Below, one piece after another: positions 1-7,855 of a stretch of DNA of 56,585 bases. This DNA is from Clostridia bacterium (lineage in GTDB: Bacteria; Bacillota; Thermoanaerobacteria; Thermoanaerobacterales; Thermoanaerobacteraceae). The notes under the pieces are model-generated. The model was given only the letters and a program-made list of their open reading frames with translations, did not search any database and was not told the DNA's origin. A program made the translations under genes and the position numbers. The stretch's first letter is position 1; each line of letters starts with the position of its first letter. The stretch lies in contig DULG01000058.1 in assembly GCA_012840485.1 (NCBI GenBank), forward strand, positions 1 through 56,585, written 5' to 3'.

Positions 1-884
1 CCTTTTTCTATTCCTTTTTCTATTCCTTTTTCTATTCCTTTTTTTATCCCTTTTTTAATACCCCTTTTCTCACGCTCTTTCATCTCTTGCAATATGGTCT
101 TTTCAAGATTTGATATCATCTCTTCCACCTCCTTGTCTTCATCTATTATTCTCTCTATATTTTCTCGCTCTTCTTCCGGCAATCTAGCTAGTAATATCTT
201 TTTAAACCATGCTTTAAATAGCAAAATCTTATCTTTATCCAATTTCTTTAACGTATTTGATAATTCCTTAAGCCTTACCACCACTTCTTCGAATTCTACT
301 TTTTGCTCTAATAAAAATATAGACGCTATCAAATTCTCCAACCTCAATAACTCTTCTTTCGTATACATATTTACATTTATTAGTATATATTTGAAATCTA
401 CTGCATATTCTCCATAAGTTTCATAAGAATTTAGTGTTTCTTTGTAGTTTGTTTTTACTGTCCATTTATGGTCTCCGTTGTATAATACTATCGGCACTAT
501 AACTGGTAATTTAAAATCTTTCCTTCTTGATTCTTTTCTTGGTGTATCTTTTAGTATGCTTCTCCATATCTCTACCATATATAAAAGTAATCTGTAGGGC
601 ATTTGATAGTCAACTGTTGATTGTAATTCCATCAATATATAAAATATAACCTCTTTATCTTTTAATTTTACTCTATAAACCAAATCAGCTTCTTTATCTG
701 CAAAGTCTTGTAATACAAATGACTTATCTACTTTAACTACATTTGCCTCGTCTATATCATTTACCCATTCCTGCTTTACAAAACTTCTTAATAACTCTAT
801 AAACACTCGCTTACTGGATAACAAAAATTTATACCCTTTGTCATGCTGATTGTGAATAGCTTCCTTTACATTTTTATCATCCAT
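1..884 (-). CDS. Rpn family PD-(D/E)XK nuclease (recombination-promoting nuclease/'transposase_31'), 3' end outside window
   Basis: An open frame with no stop runs from an ATG at 884 off the left edge, about 294 codons. A GAAGGAG site lies just upstream of the ATG. The protein has the Rpn layout: an N-terminal HD segment (residues 14-15), then EADLVYR (Asp67) and LMELQS (Glu86, Gln88), which fit the D...ExQ nuclease core, followed by PYRLLLYMVEIW. The C-terminus becomes a KGIEKGIEKG tail encoded by 12-bp tandem repeats at the window start. Rpn proteins are DNA endonucleases that raise RecA-independent recombination in E. coli; that role is carried over from the family. It resembles the broken copy at 25275-26340. 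A twin-box promoter module lies about 110 bp upstream. Confidence 0.88.
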   Translation of the reverse strand, partial: MDDKNVKEAIHNQHDKGYKFLLSSKRVFIELLRSFVKQEWVNDIDEANVVKVDKSFVLQDFADKEADLVYRVKLKDKEVIFYILMELQSTVDYQMPYRLLLYMVEIWRSILKDTPRKESRRKDFKLPVIVPIVLYNGDHKWTVKTNYKETLNSYETYGEYAVDFKYILINVNMYTKEELLRLENLIASIFLLEQKVEFEEVVVRLKELSNTLKKLDKDKILLFKAWFKKILLARLPEEERENIERIIDEDKEVEEMISNLEKTILQEMKEREKRGIKKGIKKGIEKGIEKGIEK

Positions 885-989
885 GACATTTTGCTCCTTC
901 TTAATATCATTATATCTCATAAATCATAAGTTTTGAATAACAATTTATAATTGCTGTTACTAAGTCTCTAAATAATTTTCATTCTGTAT

Positions 990-1056
990 TCATTTTACCA
1001 TTTTATTTCCTAAAGACCAATACAAATATTAAAAATATTTCGACATATATCGACAA
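990..1056 (-). promoter_or_regulatory. Promoter module copy 1: twin TGTCGA boxes plus -35/-10
   Basis: Read on the minus strand: TGTCGAT (1055-1049) and TGTCGAA (1045-1039), 10 bp apart, then TTGGTC (-35, 1020-1015), a 17-bp spacer and TAAAAT (-10, 997-992). The boxes match the Spo0A-box consensus (TGTCGAA). The expected start site is about 100 nt before the Rpn gene. The same layout recurs near 3436, 4216 and 7792. Confidence 0.6.
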
Positions 1057-1140
1057 AAATGAAAATGTGTAACACAGCAAAGCCCTGAGGATAATATTAA
1101 TAACTTAGCTTCACCTAACATCTTTACTATTTTTCAAGCT

Positions 1141-2061
1141 TTAACAATAATAAAAAAACCACACGTTTTTATCTTTTTTATCCTGCCTTATTTCGCTTAT
1201 TGTATAATTTTGGTTTTTATACTCCTCTGCAACTTTTTGGGCATCTTCCTTTGTTCCCAAAATCCTTACATACATTTTACCACTTGAAGTTTTCCCTGTT
1301 GTAACTTGGTATCTTTTTTCATCCTCTTCTTTCCTTTTACTATGCTTTCTCTTCCATTCTTCATGATCTAACGGTTTAGCATTTTTTACAGCTTCAATAA
1401 TCAAATTAATATCCTCTTCACATATATTTTCTCCTTTTACTTTTCTAATTTCTCCAACAGCTTCCATTCCGCCAATAACAACAGGCATGCTGCAATCTTT
1501 AGCTTTCACCCATTTAGCCCGTTTAAATATTACAATTGGATATATATGATCTTTAACTCTCTCATGTAAATCAGGCAAATTTTCTTCTAACCATTTTTTA
1601 AACAATTTAACATGCCTTTCATTTTGCTTAGTAGGACTTTGAACTTCAACCCATTTATTTCCTTGTTTCATACGCCATTTATCTTTTGCCCCTAAAAAAG
1701 CCCCATCCCATGATTTTGTCTCTAATACAAAAATTCCGTTCGTATTTAATACAAGATGGTCAATTTGTATAAATTCGTCAGGTTCTACTTCTAAAACAAG
1801 ATCATTTATAACAACTGCACTACCTGGAAGCCATAGATGCAATGCCCATCCCACTGAATTTTCACCACTACTTCCTTGTTCTATTTCGGAAATACGCCTC
1901 CATGTATAAGCAACATCTGCCATAGGTTCTAAAAGCCATCCAAGGAAGCCTTCACTAATCTTGTCTAGATGTTTTTGTTTTTCTCTTTCTTCTTTTTCTT
2001 TGATTTTTTGATAAAAAAGCTTTTTTATTTCTTTATCTTGTTCTACAAAACGGGCTAACAT
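1141..2061 (-). CDS. NERD domain (nuclease-related domain) protein
   Basis: The 306-residue protein starts at 2061, where AGGGGGAG sits five bases before ATG; an ATG 39 bases upstream has no such site. After a charged helical N-terminus (residues 1-30) it has a NERD domain at about residues 60-190, with QIDHLVLNTNGIFVLETKSW carrying the Asp and Glu-x-Lys of a PD-(D/E)XK-like core. The C-terminal 60 residues (YQVTTGKTSSGKMYVRILG onward) look like a small separate domain of unknown function. NERD proteins are presumed nucleic-acid processing enzymes, often found in accessory DNA. The neighbour upstream is the pRiA4b ORF-3 protein, 224 bp away. No signal peptide is seen, so it is probably cytoplasmic. 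Confidence 0.85.
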   Translation of the reverse strand: MLARFVEQDKEIKKLFYQKIKEKEEREKQKHLDKISEGFLGWLLEPMADVAYTWRRISEIEQGSSGENSVGWALHLWLPGSAVVINDLVLEVEPDEFIQIDHLVLNTNGIFVLETKSWDGAFLGAKDKWRMKQGNKWVEVQSPTKQNERHVKLFKKWLEENLPDLHERVKDHIYPIVIFKRAKWVKAKDCSMPVVIGGMEAVGEIRKVKGENICEEDINLIIEAVKNAKPLDHEEWKRKHSKRKEEDEKRYQVTTGKTSSGKMYVRILGTKEDAQKVAEEYKNQNYTISEIRQDKKDKNVWFFYYC

Positions 2062-2285
2062 TTTTCTCCCCCTTACATTCTTCTTTTGGCAATGTTGCAC
2101 TATTGAAAAAATTTGGTACTCTCATGCGGATATTTTTAACAAATTTCCTTTCAAATCCTTACTTTCTGTGAAAATATAAATTGCTTTCTTTTGATACTTG
2201 AAGTTTATCATTTTCGAGCATTATATTAAAAGTATCACAAGTAAAATAAACATCAACTAGGGGTTTAAGGTCTAAAAAATCAAGA

Positions 2286-3389
2286 CTACACACAATACCA
2301 TTTAAGCTCATTATTCACTATGGCAATATCAAACTCCCTGTATCCTCTAGCTGCTGCTATTATTCTGACCACGAAGTTTTGGGGAGCCTTTACATTCTCC
2401 AGAGCCTTAAGAAAGTTTTCATAAGCAGTTTCTCTATCTATATCCTCAGGAGGGGCATCCCCTTCGCCGTCAAGACAGACGGGATGATTTAGTTCATAAT
2501 TTTCTGTAACATCTTCTACATCAATATATATTTGCCAGTTAGCTCCAAAATCGTATATATATTTTAATTTCCTGTATTGGGGTATATATTCTGACAACAC
2601 TATATCCCTTTCAAGTTTTGTCTCTATCTCTGTAGGAACATCAAAAGCTTCTTCATTGCCTACTAATCGCACAACTGGCCTATAATCTCTATTCTTATAA
2701 GCCTCATCACTATAAATATAGAATTCGTGGAGATGATAATCTCTCCATCCAAAAACTATTTGTAAAGCTTTATGAAATTCACGAAATGTCATATTAAGTG
2801 GGATTATCAACTCTCTCCATACATTATGTCGTTCTAACTCAAGCTTTGCTTTCACTTTCACAGCTTTACTGCCAAAAATAGGTTTACCCCAAAATTCCTG
2901 CAAATCTTTAAACATCTCCTCACTAGGTCTTATATATCCGCCTCTACCATCCCCTATAAAATATCTATTTGTTTTTCGACTTACAATAGTTTGAAAAATA
3001 GATCTGTCCTTCAATAAGTCCTCACCGTAACCTACAACCTCACAAGACTTATTCATTCTTGCTACGGAAAACTTATCCTTTGTTTTAGCGTATATAATGC
3101 CATTAGCCTTTCTCATATACTCTTCTACAACTTCTTCTTTTATGTGTTCAGCTAAAAAGGTTTTACGTATACCTTCTTGTATAATTTCATCCAGCTTTTT
3201 AAAATCTTTTGCTTTAAGATTATATAAAACTACAACATATCTGTTTTTGTCATTTACAAGAACCACACTCTTTCTTCGATTCAAAGTTATCAAGTTGGCA
3301 TGCCAGCAAAATAACGGGTCTTCATCAGAGTAAGGTAAAGGATCTATCTTTAACTCATTTAATAATTTTCTGGTACACTGTATTAACAT
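2286..3389 (-). CDS. Plasmid pRiA4b ORF-3 family protein with N-terminal DUF6933-like domain
   Basis: The start at 3389 follows GGAGGAGAGGTTG; the longer open frame back to 3476 reads through the promoter module and is not the real start. The 367-residue protein has two parts. Residues 1-120 (MLIQCTRKLLNELKI, CWHANLITLNRRKSVVLVND) resemble DUF6933. Residues about 180-340 (LELERHNVWRELIIPLNMTF, FHKALQIVFGWRDYHLHEF, YIYDFGANWQI, CLDGEGDAPPED) are the pRiA4b ORF-3 (IS1096 TnpR-associated) domain. The family is linked to mobile elements and its biochemical role is unknown. A promoter module just upstream gives a leader of roughly 40 nt. Confidence 0.85.
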   Translation of the reverse strand: MLIQCTRKLLNELKIDPLPYSDEDPLFCWHANLITLNRRKSVVLVNDKNRYVVVLYNLKAKDFKKLDEIIQEGIRKTFLAEHIKEEVVEEYMRKANGIIYAKTKDKFSVARMNKSCEVVGYGEDLLKDRSIFQTIVSRKTNRYFIGDGRGGYIRPSEEMFKDLQEFWGKPIFGSKAVKVKAKLELERHNVWRELIIPLNMTFREFHKALQIVFGWRDYHLHEFYIYSDEAYKNRDYRPVVRLVGNEEAFDVPTEIETKLERDIVLSEYIPQYRKLKYIYDFGANWQIYIDVEDVTENYELNHPVCLDGEGDAPPEDIDRETAYENFLKALENVKAPQNFVVRIIAAARGYREFDIAIVNNELKWYCV

Positions 3390-3435
3390 CAACCTCTCCT
3401 CCCATACTCTTCTCCCATAAATTAAAGCTAATAAA

Positions 3436-3489
3436 ATTTTATCATTCTGTCCTCTAAAAGCCAATATGAATATCAAAAATATTCCGACA
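3436..3489 (-). promoter_or_regulatory. Promoter module copy 2 (one box kept)
   Basis: On the minus strand: TGTCGGA (3489-3483), TTGGCT (3464-3459), 17-bp spacer, TAAAAT (3441-3436). The distal box is lost. The -10 lies about 47 bp before the ATG of the pRiA4b ORF-3 type gene, so this is its likely promoter. Confidence 0.55.
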
Positions 3490-3510
3490 TATGTTATTAA
3501 AAATAAAAAT

Positions 3511-3566
3511 TCTCTCTTTCAATTTCTTCAATACAAAGTAAAACTCGTATTTTATCAAGCGTAATG
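3511..3566 (-). repeat. Short remnant related to the manC 3' end
   Basis: The stretch lines up with 4322-4400 (CTCTTT-CAAT..CTTCAATA and AAACTCG.ATTTT.TCAA) with an internal deletion, and through it with the true manC 3' end at 10284-10385. It lies directly upstream of promoter module copy 2, as in the other copies. The match is short and imperfect. Confidence 0.4.
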
Positions 3567-3587
3567 TTTTATCTACTTTTATCCAGA

Positions 3588-3641
3588 GAAATTTTTACAC
3601 AAAAATTTGGACTTGACCCATATGTGAAGCACACATATATA
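3588..3641 (+). promoter_or_regulatory. Plus-strand promoter formed at a mobile-element end
   Basis: The segment ACACAAAAATTTGGACTTG recurs at 53821-53839 and looks like a transposable-element terminus. Its end supplies TTGACC (3613-3618), followed by a 17-bp spacer and TATATA (3636-3641). The small plus-strand gene at 3677 starts about 36 bp downstream. Confidence 0.5.
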
Positions 3642-3676
3642 TTGATGCATAATATGTATGTAGGGGGATATCTATA

Positions 3677-3991
3677 ATGTGTTTTGGTAAATTAGCAAAC
3701 ATCATAAAAGGTATTTGGAAAAATAAAAATGAGGGCAGTGATAAAATAACACTGAGCCTTTATGGTCTTAATATAAGTGTCGAGAGAAAAACAAATATCA
3801 ATATTCCACATGAAGTAACAGTGGTAGTCCCAAGAGTTGAGCTTAGAAAAAAGATAAAAGATAATGAGGAAGAGATAGAGATAATAATGAATAGTATAAC
3901 TGTTGTACACTCTCCACATCATGAATTAGCAGGTCTTCCCTCTTCTCCGGTAATTCCTAAGCAGTATTCCCATAAATGCAACAAAAATTAA
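3677..3991 (+). CDS. Small hypothetical protein
   Basis: A 104-residue frame on the strand opposite to all neighbours. It has a plausible promoter (3613-3641) and a GGGGGA site nine bases before its ATG. The protein starts MCFGKLANIIKGIWKNKNEG, has a charged middle (VELRKKIKDNEEEIEIIMNS) and a Pro-rich end; no membrane segment or known domain is recognised. A frame on the other strand (3692-3922) overlaps it but lacks a ribosome site. The product could be real or a chance frame in decayed DNA. Confidence 0.45.
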   Translation: MCFGKLANIIKGIWKNKNEGSDKITLSLYGLNISVERKTNINIPHEVTVVVPRVELRKKIKDNEEEIEIIMNSITVVHSPHHELAGLPSSPVIPKQYSHKCNKN

Positions 3992-4215
3992 CATTAAAAA
4001 TAATTGTTATAGTATATTGACATTAAAAATGCTGCAGCCCCTATAAAAAAAGAGCGTGTACCGGATATAAGCTATTTGGGTGCATAAATTTTTAACAGCG
4101 TTTTTTGCGTTGACCTCTTTTTATAATTTATTTACCAAAATGGCAAAGCTCTTACATCCAAAAAAATACCTAAGGTAAATTCTGCTTCAATATCTTTTTA
4201 AGGTATCTCATTTCC
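3992..4215. other. AT-rich spacer without a recognised gene
   Basis: No frame with a ribosome site is seen on either strand. Loose promoter-like strings occur (TTGACA near 4018, TTGACC near 4110), but none has a clear gene behind it. Confidence 0.5.
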
Positions 4216-4275
4216 ATTTTACCATTTATTCCTCAAAAACCAACACAAATATTAAAAATATTTAGACTATATATC
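4216..4275 (-). promoter_or_regulatory. Promoter module copy 3 (boxes degenerate)
   Basis: On the minus strand TTGGTT (4243-4238) and TAAAAT (4221-4216) are separated by 16 bp. The two upstream boxes have decayed to AGTCTAA and related strings. No gene follows on the minus strand, so this copy is probably dead. Confidence 0.45.
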
Positions 4276-4303
4276 AAAAAAATAAAAACAAGAATAAATC
4301 TAG

Positions 4304-4395
4304 CAAATACTCACTCTTTTTTCTCTTTAAATCCTTTAATATCTCATTCCACATTCTACACTTTATCTTTTTGCAAATTAAACTCGCATTTTGTT
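4304..4395 (-). pseudogene. Decayed 3' end of a manC-like gene
   Basis: The reverse strand reads SLICKKIKCRMWNEILKDL followed by KRKKSEYLL, clearly related to the genuine manC tail ending LKELKEKKSEYL (10284-10370), with a disturbed frame. At the DNA level it matches about four bases in five. It lies between the SecB-like gene and promoter module copy 3. Confidence 0.7.
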
Positions 4396-4396
4396 A

Positions 4397-4861
4397 TCAA
4401 TTATAATTATCATTTACTTCCTTTTCCTTTTTCTGTTGCCTTAATTTAAAAATATTAATCATTGGCAATTTTACTGGGGGAGTTATTCCGGAAAGAGCAG
4501 TGACACTTAAAATATATGCTCTTGACAATTGTGAAAGCGTTGTTAACCCGTTTAACTCTAACATATTAGCAAAATCCTCTTTTTTTAGTTTTTGAATATT
4601 TCCGATAAATGCTCCTTCCATAGTTAAATCAATCTTAAAAAATATTGCATTTTTAACTTTTGCTTTTATCAGAGTTATAAATTCAAGATATCCCACATAT
4701 CTATCTTCCAGCTCTTTAATCTCTTTTATTTCATAATCAAAATCGTAAGTAACTTTTACTTTAAACTCATTTGTTTTTATATCCCTCGTCTCAATTTTAA
4801 AATTGGATACCCTATTACCAACAAACTGAAAATCCGCTAATACTTGATTTGAATTAATCAT
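4397..4861 (-). CDS. SecB-like chaperone of a HigBA TAC system
   Basis: The 154-residue protein has the SecB fold signature at its end: LSQLSRAYILSVTALSGITP followed by PVKLPMINIFKL, matching the RxYI..LTA.SGIPPv.LP.INI pattern of the family, after a beta-rich N-terminus (DFQFVGNRVSNFKIE). Firmicutes generally lack export SecB. The start overlaps the antitoxin stop (ATGA), so translation is coupled. In TAC systems, first described in Mycobacterium tuberculosis (Rv1955-1957), such a SecB-like protein protects the antitoxin from aggregation and proteolysis. That role is inferred here from family and gene order. Confidence 0.82.
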   Translation of the reverse strand: MINSNQVLADFQFVGNRVSNFKIETRDIKTNEFKVKVTYDFDYEIKEIKELEDRYVGYLEFITLIKAKVKNAIFFKIDLTMEGAFIGNIQKLKKEDFANMLELNGLTTLSQLSRAYILSVTALSGITPPVKLPMINIFKLRQQKKEKEVNDNYN

Positions 4862-5247
4862 GCACCCACCGCCAATTCGTTTTCTAATGTTTCATCTGTT
4901 TCATCATTTTGACTCTCATCAATATTGACTGTATCCCAAATTTGAGGTTTATTCTCCTCTTCTCCAAAAATTATTTTAAAATTCCAACCTAACTTTTTTG
5001 AAATCCGCCACAACTGTTCAACTGTAGGATTATATTGACCACTTTCAAGTTTTGAGACCATTGATTGTGTAATTCCCAATTTTTCAGCGAGCTGTTTTTG
5101 TGTCCAATTGTTTTTAACCCTAAATTCAAATATTTTCATAGAAATATCATATAATATATCATCTAATTCAAATTTTGCCTTTGTCGATTCATCAGCTAAT
5201 TCATCAATAAGCTTCCATGCATCTCCCAACTCCAATTTATTGCCCAT
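4858..5247 (-). CDS. HigA-type antitoxin (HTH_XRE) with C-terminal tail
   Basis: The start at 5247 follows AAGGAGGAG; an ATG 24 bases upstream overlaps that site. The 129-residue protein has an N-terminal helix (LGDAWKLIDELADESTKAKF), a Cro/C1-type helix-turn-helix at about residues 44-86 (WTQKQLAEKLGITQSMVSKL), then an acidic tail from about residue 97 with a tryptophan (PQIWDTVNIDES). In known TAC antitoxins a C-terminal 'chaperone addiction' extension binds the SecB-like chaperone; the tail here is the candidate. It lies 43 bp after the toxin gene and probably represses the operon at the palindromes near 5720 and 5761. Confidence 0.85.
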   Translation of the reverse strand: MGNKLELGDAWKLIDELADESTKAKFELDDILYDISMKIFEFRVKNNWTQKQLAEKLGITQSMVSKLESGQYNPTVEQLWRISKKLGWNFKIIFGEEENKPQIWDTVNIDESQNDETDETLENELAVGA

Positions 5248-5290
5248 ACTAACTCTCCTCCTTGTAATCACATTAATTATATAATTAAAA

Positions 5291-5695
5291 CTAGTCCAAA
5301 AGCTCTCTTATCTCATCTAATCTTTTTTGTGCTATATGTATAGCTTCTTTATAACTACTCTTACTACTTTCTTCAAATGCGCATAGCAATAATGCAATAT
5401 TTTGATTATTATACCCAACAAACTTAAAAATTATTCTTATATTTTTGGGCCCCTTAAACTTCATCGAATATAACCCATCAGTCCTCTTTAAAATTTCAAA
5501 CCAATCTCTTTTTTGATAACATCTAGTGTGATACTTTTCTAAAAATTTAAGTCTTTGTCTATACATTCTAATAAATTTTTCCTCATATCCGCTATATTCC
5601 AAAAGATTTTTTAATTCTTCTTCAAATTTAGGATGTGTATAAATTTTGGCACTATAAAATTGTTCTGGATATATTATGTTGTGCAACACTTTCAT
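5291..5695 (-). CDS. HigB/RelE-superfamily toxin
   Basis: The 134-residue protein is first in the operon, with AAGGAG eight bases before ATG. The segment GLYSMKFKGPKNIRIIFKF and the following LLLCAFEESSKSSYKEAIHI with AQKR form the beta-sheet and last helix of HigB/Gp49-like mRNA interferases. These toxins cut mRNA on the ribosome. The N-terminal extension (residues 1-65) is longer than in minimal RelE proteins. Toxin-before-antitoxin order is typical of HigBA. The function is inferred from family and context. Confidence 0.82.
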   Translation of the reverse strand: MKVLHNIIYPEQFYSAKIYTHPKFEEELKNLLEYSGYEEKFIRMYRQRLKFLEKYHTRCYQKRDWFEILKRTDGLYSMKFKGPKNIRIIFKFVGYNNQNIALLLCAFEESSKSSYKEAIHIAQKRLDEIRELLD

Positions 5696-5714
5696 TTCGT
5701 GTCTCCTTACTTAT

Positions 5715-5776
5715 ATTATATTACTTATAAGTAATAAAGACAACTCTTTTCAATAAAAATATTACTTATAAGTTAT
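5715..5776 (-). promoter_or_regulatory. TAC operon promoter with two palindromic operators
   Basis: Minus-strand TTGTCT (5743-5738), a 17-bp spacer and TATAAT (5720-5715) form a good promoter. The spacer contains a perfect palindrome, ATTACTTATAAGTAAT (5720-5735). A second copy with one mismatch, ATTACTTATAAGTTAT, lies at 5761-5776, 41 bp centre to centre. Placement over and upstream of the promoter fits autorepression by the HigA-type protein. Confidence 0.75.
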
Positions 5777-5865
5777 TTTAGCCATTTTAAACATCTTAAA
5801 CTATTCAGAAAATCTTTACATCCAAGAAATTTCAATCTAAATGCATTGTTATTTAAATATGTTAC

Positions 5866-6095
5866 TTAAAAGTCAAATCTTGCACCGAGGGATAATCCGC
5901 AAAAATATTCTGGTCTTCTAATTACAATATATTTAGCTTTCCGCAAAGGAGCATTATCACGATTCATTATTTCGGTAATTAATTTCTGAATATCTTTAAC
6001 TTTCTTTTTTACCTCAATGCATGGAATAAGTTTTTTCTATTATAGTTATAGATTGCCAAATCCATAAGGTCATCTTCGAAGGTAAGGGTTAATCC
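5866..6095 (-). pseudogene. Frameshifted gene fragment of unknown family
   Basis: The minus strand reads LTFEDDLMDLAIYNYNRK, then after a frameshift CIEVKKKVKDIQKLITEIMN and on to VIRRPEYFCGLSLGARFDF, ending at a stop at 5866. No start and no ribosome site are left. I do not recognise the family. It follows the AAA/HEPN-like debris and may be part of the same lost locus. Confidence 0.5.
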
Positions 6096-6098
6096 TTT

Positions 6099-6714
6099 TC
6101 ATTGAAAAGCCGAACATGATACCAACATATATTTAGCATCTTCAAACGAAATATTATTGCTTTCTAACATAGCATGACGAATGCCACCTTCATCACTTGT
6201 ATAACCATATAATTTAATAAAAGCTTCTTTAAGGGCAGGATGTATATAAATTTTCTCCTCTAATTTTCTTATTGCCCTATTTAAATCTCCTTTTTTATCA
6301 GATGAAATTAGTTTTACTAGTGATTCTACTGCTGAGATAGATTCTTTAATTGAATTTCTATAATCAGGTTTTTTCCTATCAGTAAGCATCGATAAAGAAG
6401 CTTTTAAATGAGTGTGTACTCCTTCGAACTTGTTTTTCTGAGCATTTAATAACCCCTCTTCAATTTCAGAAATTTCATTTTGATCAATTATTAGAGCAAT
6501 TTTATCACCAATTTCCTTATCTCCAAGATAATAATCACTATCTAAAAATTCTATATTAGGAGTATATCTTTCTTAAGAAATATTCTAAAGCCCTAAAAAT
6601 ATTTGATTTTCCTGAGTTATTTGGTCCAAAAAGTACAACAGGTTTATTTAGAGGAAAATTTATTGTGACATTTGCTACAGATCTAATTTTTAATTGTAAA
6701 TCTCTCAAACGCAT
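6099..6714 (-). pseudogene. Collapsed AAA ATPase plus abortive-infection-type C-terminal domain
   Basis: From an ATG at 6714 with a GAGGCG site, the frame reads MRLRDLQLKIRSVANVTINF and reaches a Walker A loop, GPNNSGKS, then stops near 6560. In another frame the sequence continues with DKIALIIDQNEISEIEEGLL and, to 6099, IKESISAVESLVKLISSDKK ... YGYTSDEGGIRHAMLESNN ... FEDAKYMLVSCSAF. That end is typical of the HEPN-like C-terminal domain found in AbiJ-type proteins. The ATPase body is deleted, so two neighbouring genes seem to have collapsed together. Confidence 0.7.
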
Positions 6715-6948
6715 TTTTATCGCCTCATACTATTCTGTAGTATAATAAATGAATAAAAAATACTGAGAAGTATCACAAATAAAAGATGGTATATTTGTTA
6801 TAAATTCCTGTTGAAATGATCAAAGTTTAATATTTGAAATATCGTAATTACAAACTGTCTCTCCGAGTTTACTTATTATAACCGAATAATCTGCTTTATA
6901 AAATTTAAAATTTTCTCAATATTTTCTGCTTCTTTCTTCATTCCACAC
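6715..6948. other. Spacer with a possible coding remnant
   Basis: The minus strand around 6840-6905 can be read as ADYSVIISKLGETVCNYDIS without a start, perhaps the tail of a lost gene. Nothing else is recognised. Confidence 0.3.
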
Positions 6949-7635
6949 TTAATCCTTTACTTTTAAAACATATTCATCATTGCTACTTTTGATGTACAAT
7001 TCAAGTTTACCATTATCTTTTACTTCATTTGGCACCTCAATTAAAACATGAAATTTAAGATTACTTAGCGGCTTCGCATATGCAAAAGCATCAAGATCAC
7101 TTCCACCACTTACTTCTGCAACTTGAAAACCATTATAAATATATTTGTCTTGATATTTTGCATAAAATTTTATTGGAATATCTAAAAAACTGACTTCTTC
7201 TGTCCCTAAATGTTTATATTTACCTACCACATGAAAGAATGTTTTATCAGAGTCTTTTAATTGATAATAATTATAAAAACTTCCTGGATTAGAAGGTAAA
7301 ACCTTATTTGTGAAGTCATATTTTTCAATAACAATTTCTGCAGTATCATCAAAACTTAATTTCTGGCCAAGAGAAAAACTTTTAATAGTACTGTCTAAAT
7401 TACTAGTATTTTGTTCATTTATATCCTGATTTATATTTTCTCTATTCGTCAACTGTTTTTTCATCTTTTCATTTTCTTCTTTAAGTTGGCTTATTTGCTT
7501 ATTAAGACTATCTATTTCCTTTTTCAGTTGCATTACTTCTTTATTATCAGAGATGGAACATCCGGTTAATGCTGTTAAAATAATTATTAGAACAATTATA
7601 CTTATACAAGTTAACATACTCTTTGACTTTATCAT
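6949..7635 (-). CDS. Coiled-coil lipoprotein with a C-terminal beta domain
   Basis: A 228-residue protein with a lipoprotein signal peptide (ISIIVLIIILTALTGC, lipid-modified Cys26), a coiled coil at about residues 33-70 (LKKEIDSLNKQISQLKEENE), and a C-terminal domain from about residue 85 (LGQKLSFDDTAEIVIEKYDF) resembling DUF4352-like beta-sandwich domains. It should be anchored to the outer face of the membrane. A GGAGGG site precedes the ATG. Promoter module copy 4 lies about 150 bp upstream. Function unknown. Confidence 0.8.
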   Translation of the reverse strand: MIKSKSMLTCISIIVLIIILTALTGCSISDNKEVMQLKKEIDSLNKQISQLKEENEKMKKQLTNRENINQDINEQNTSNLDSTIKSFSLGQKLSFDDTAEIVIEKYDFTNKVLPSNPGSFYNYYQLKDSDKTFFHVVGKYKHLGTEEVSFLDIPIKFYAKYQDKYIYNGFQVAEVSGGSDLDAFAYAKPLSNLKFHVLIEVPNEVKDNGKLELYIKSSNDEYVLKVKD

Positions 7636-7791
7636 TATTATTAACCCTCCACTTGAACTTTTTTATAATTATACTTTCCAACTTTCCTCTTTTTGAATAT
7701 CTTATAATTTATAATTTATTTTTATATTATTGCTACAAAGGACATCTCAGTAAAAAGTAACTTTAAAGATATAATAAATCTATCCAGTTCT

Positions 7792-7855
7792 ATTTTACCA
7801 TTCCCTTTTCTGAAAACCAATATAAACATTAAAAATATTTCGACATATATCGACA
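7792..7855 (-). promoter_or_regulatory. Promoter module copy 4: twin TGTCGA boxes plus -35/-10
   Basis: On the minus strand TGTCGAT (7855-7849) and TGTCGAA (7845-7839), then TTGGTT (7820-7815), 17 bp, TAAAAT (7797-7792). Its layout is base for base the same as copy 1. It should drive the lipoprotein gene. Spo0A or another TGTCGAA-binding regulator is the candidate. Confidence 0.6.

Noticed and set aside
1..60. Tandem repeat at the left edge as a CRISPR array
   Set aside because: Units are 12 bp, contiguous and in frame with the Rpn coding sequence; there are no spacers.
3692..3922. 76-codon minus-strand frame opposite the 3677 gene
   Set aside because: No ribosome site; the plus-strand frame has a promoter and a ribosome site.
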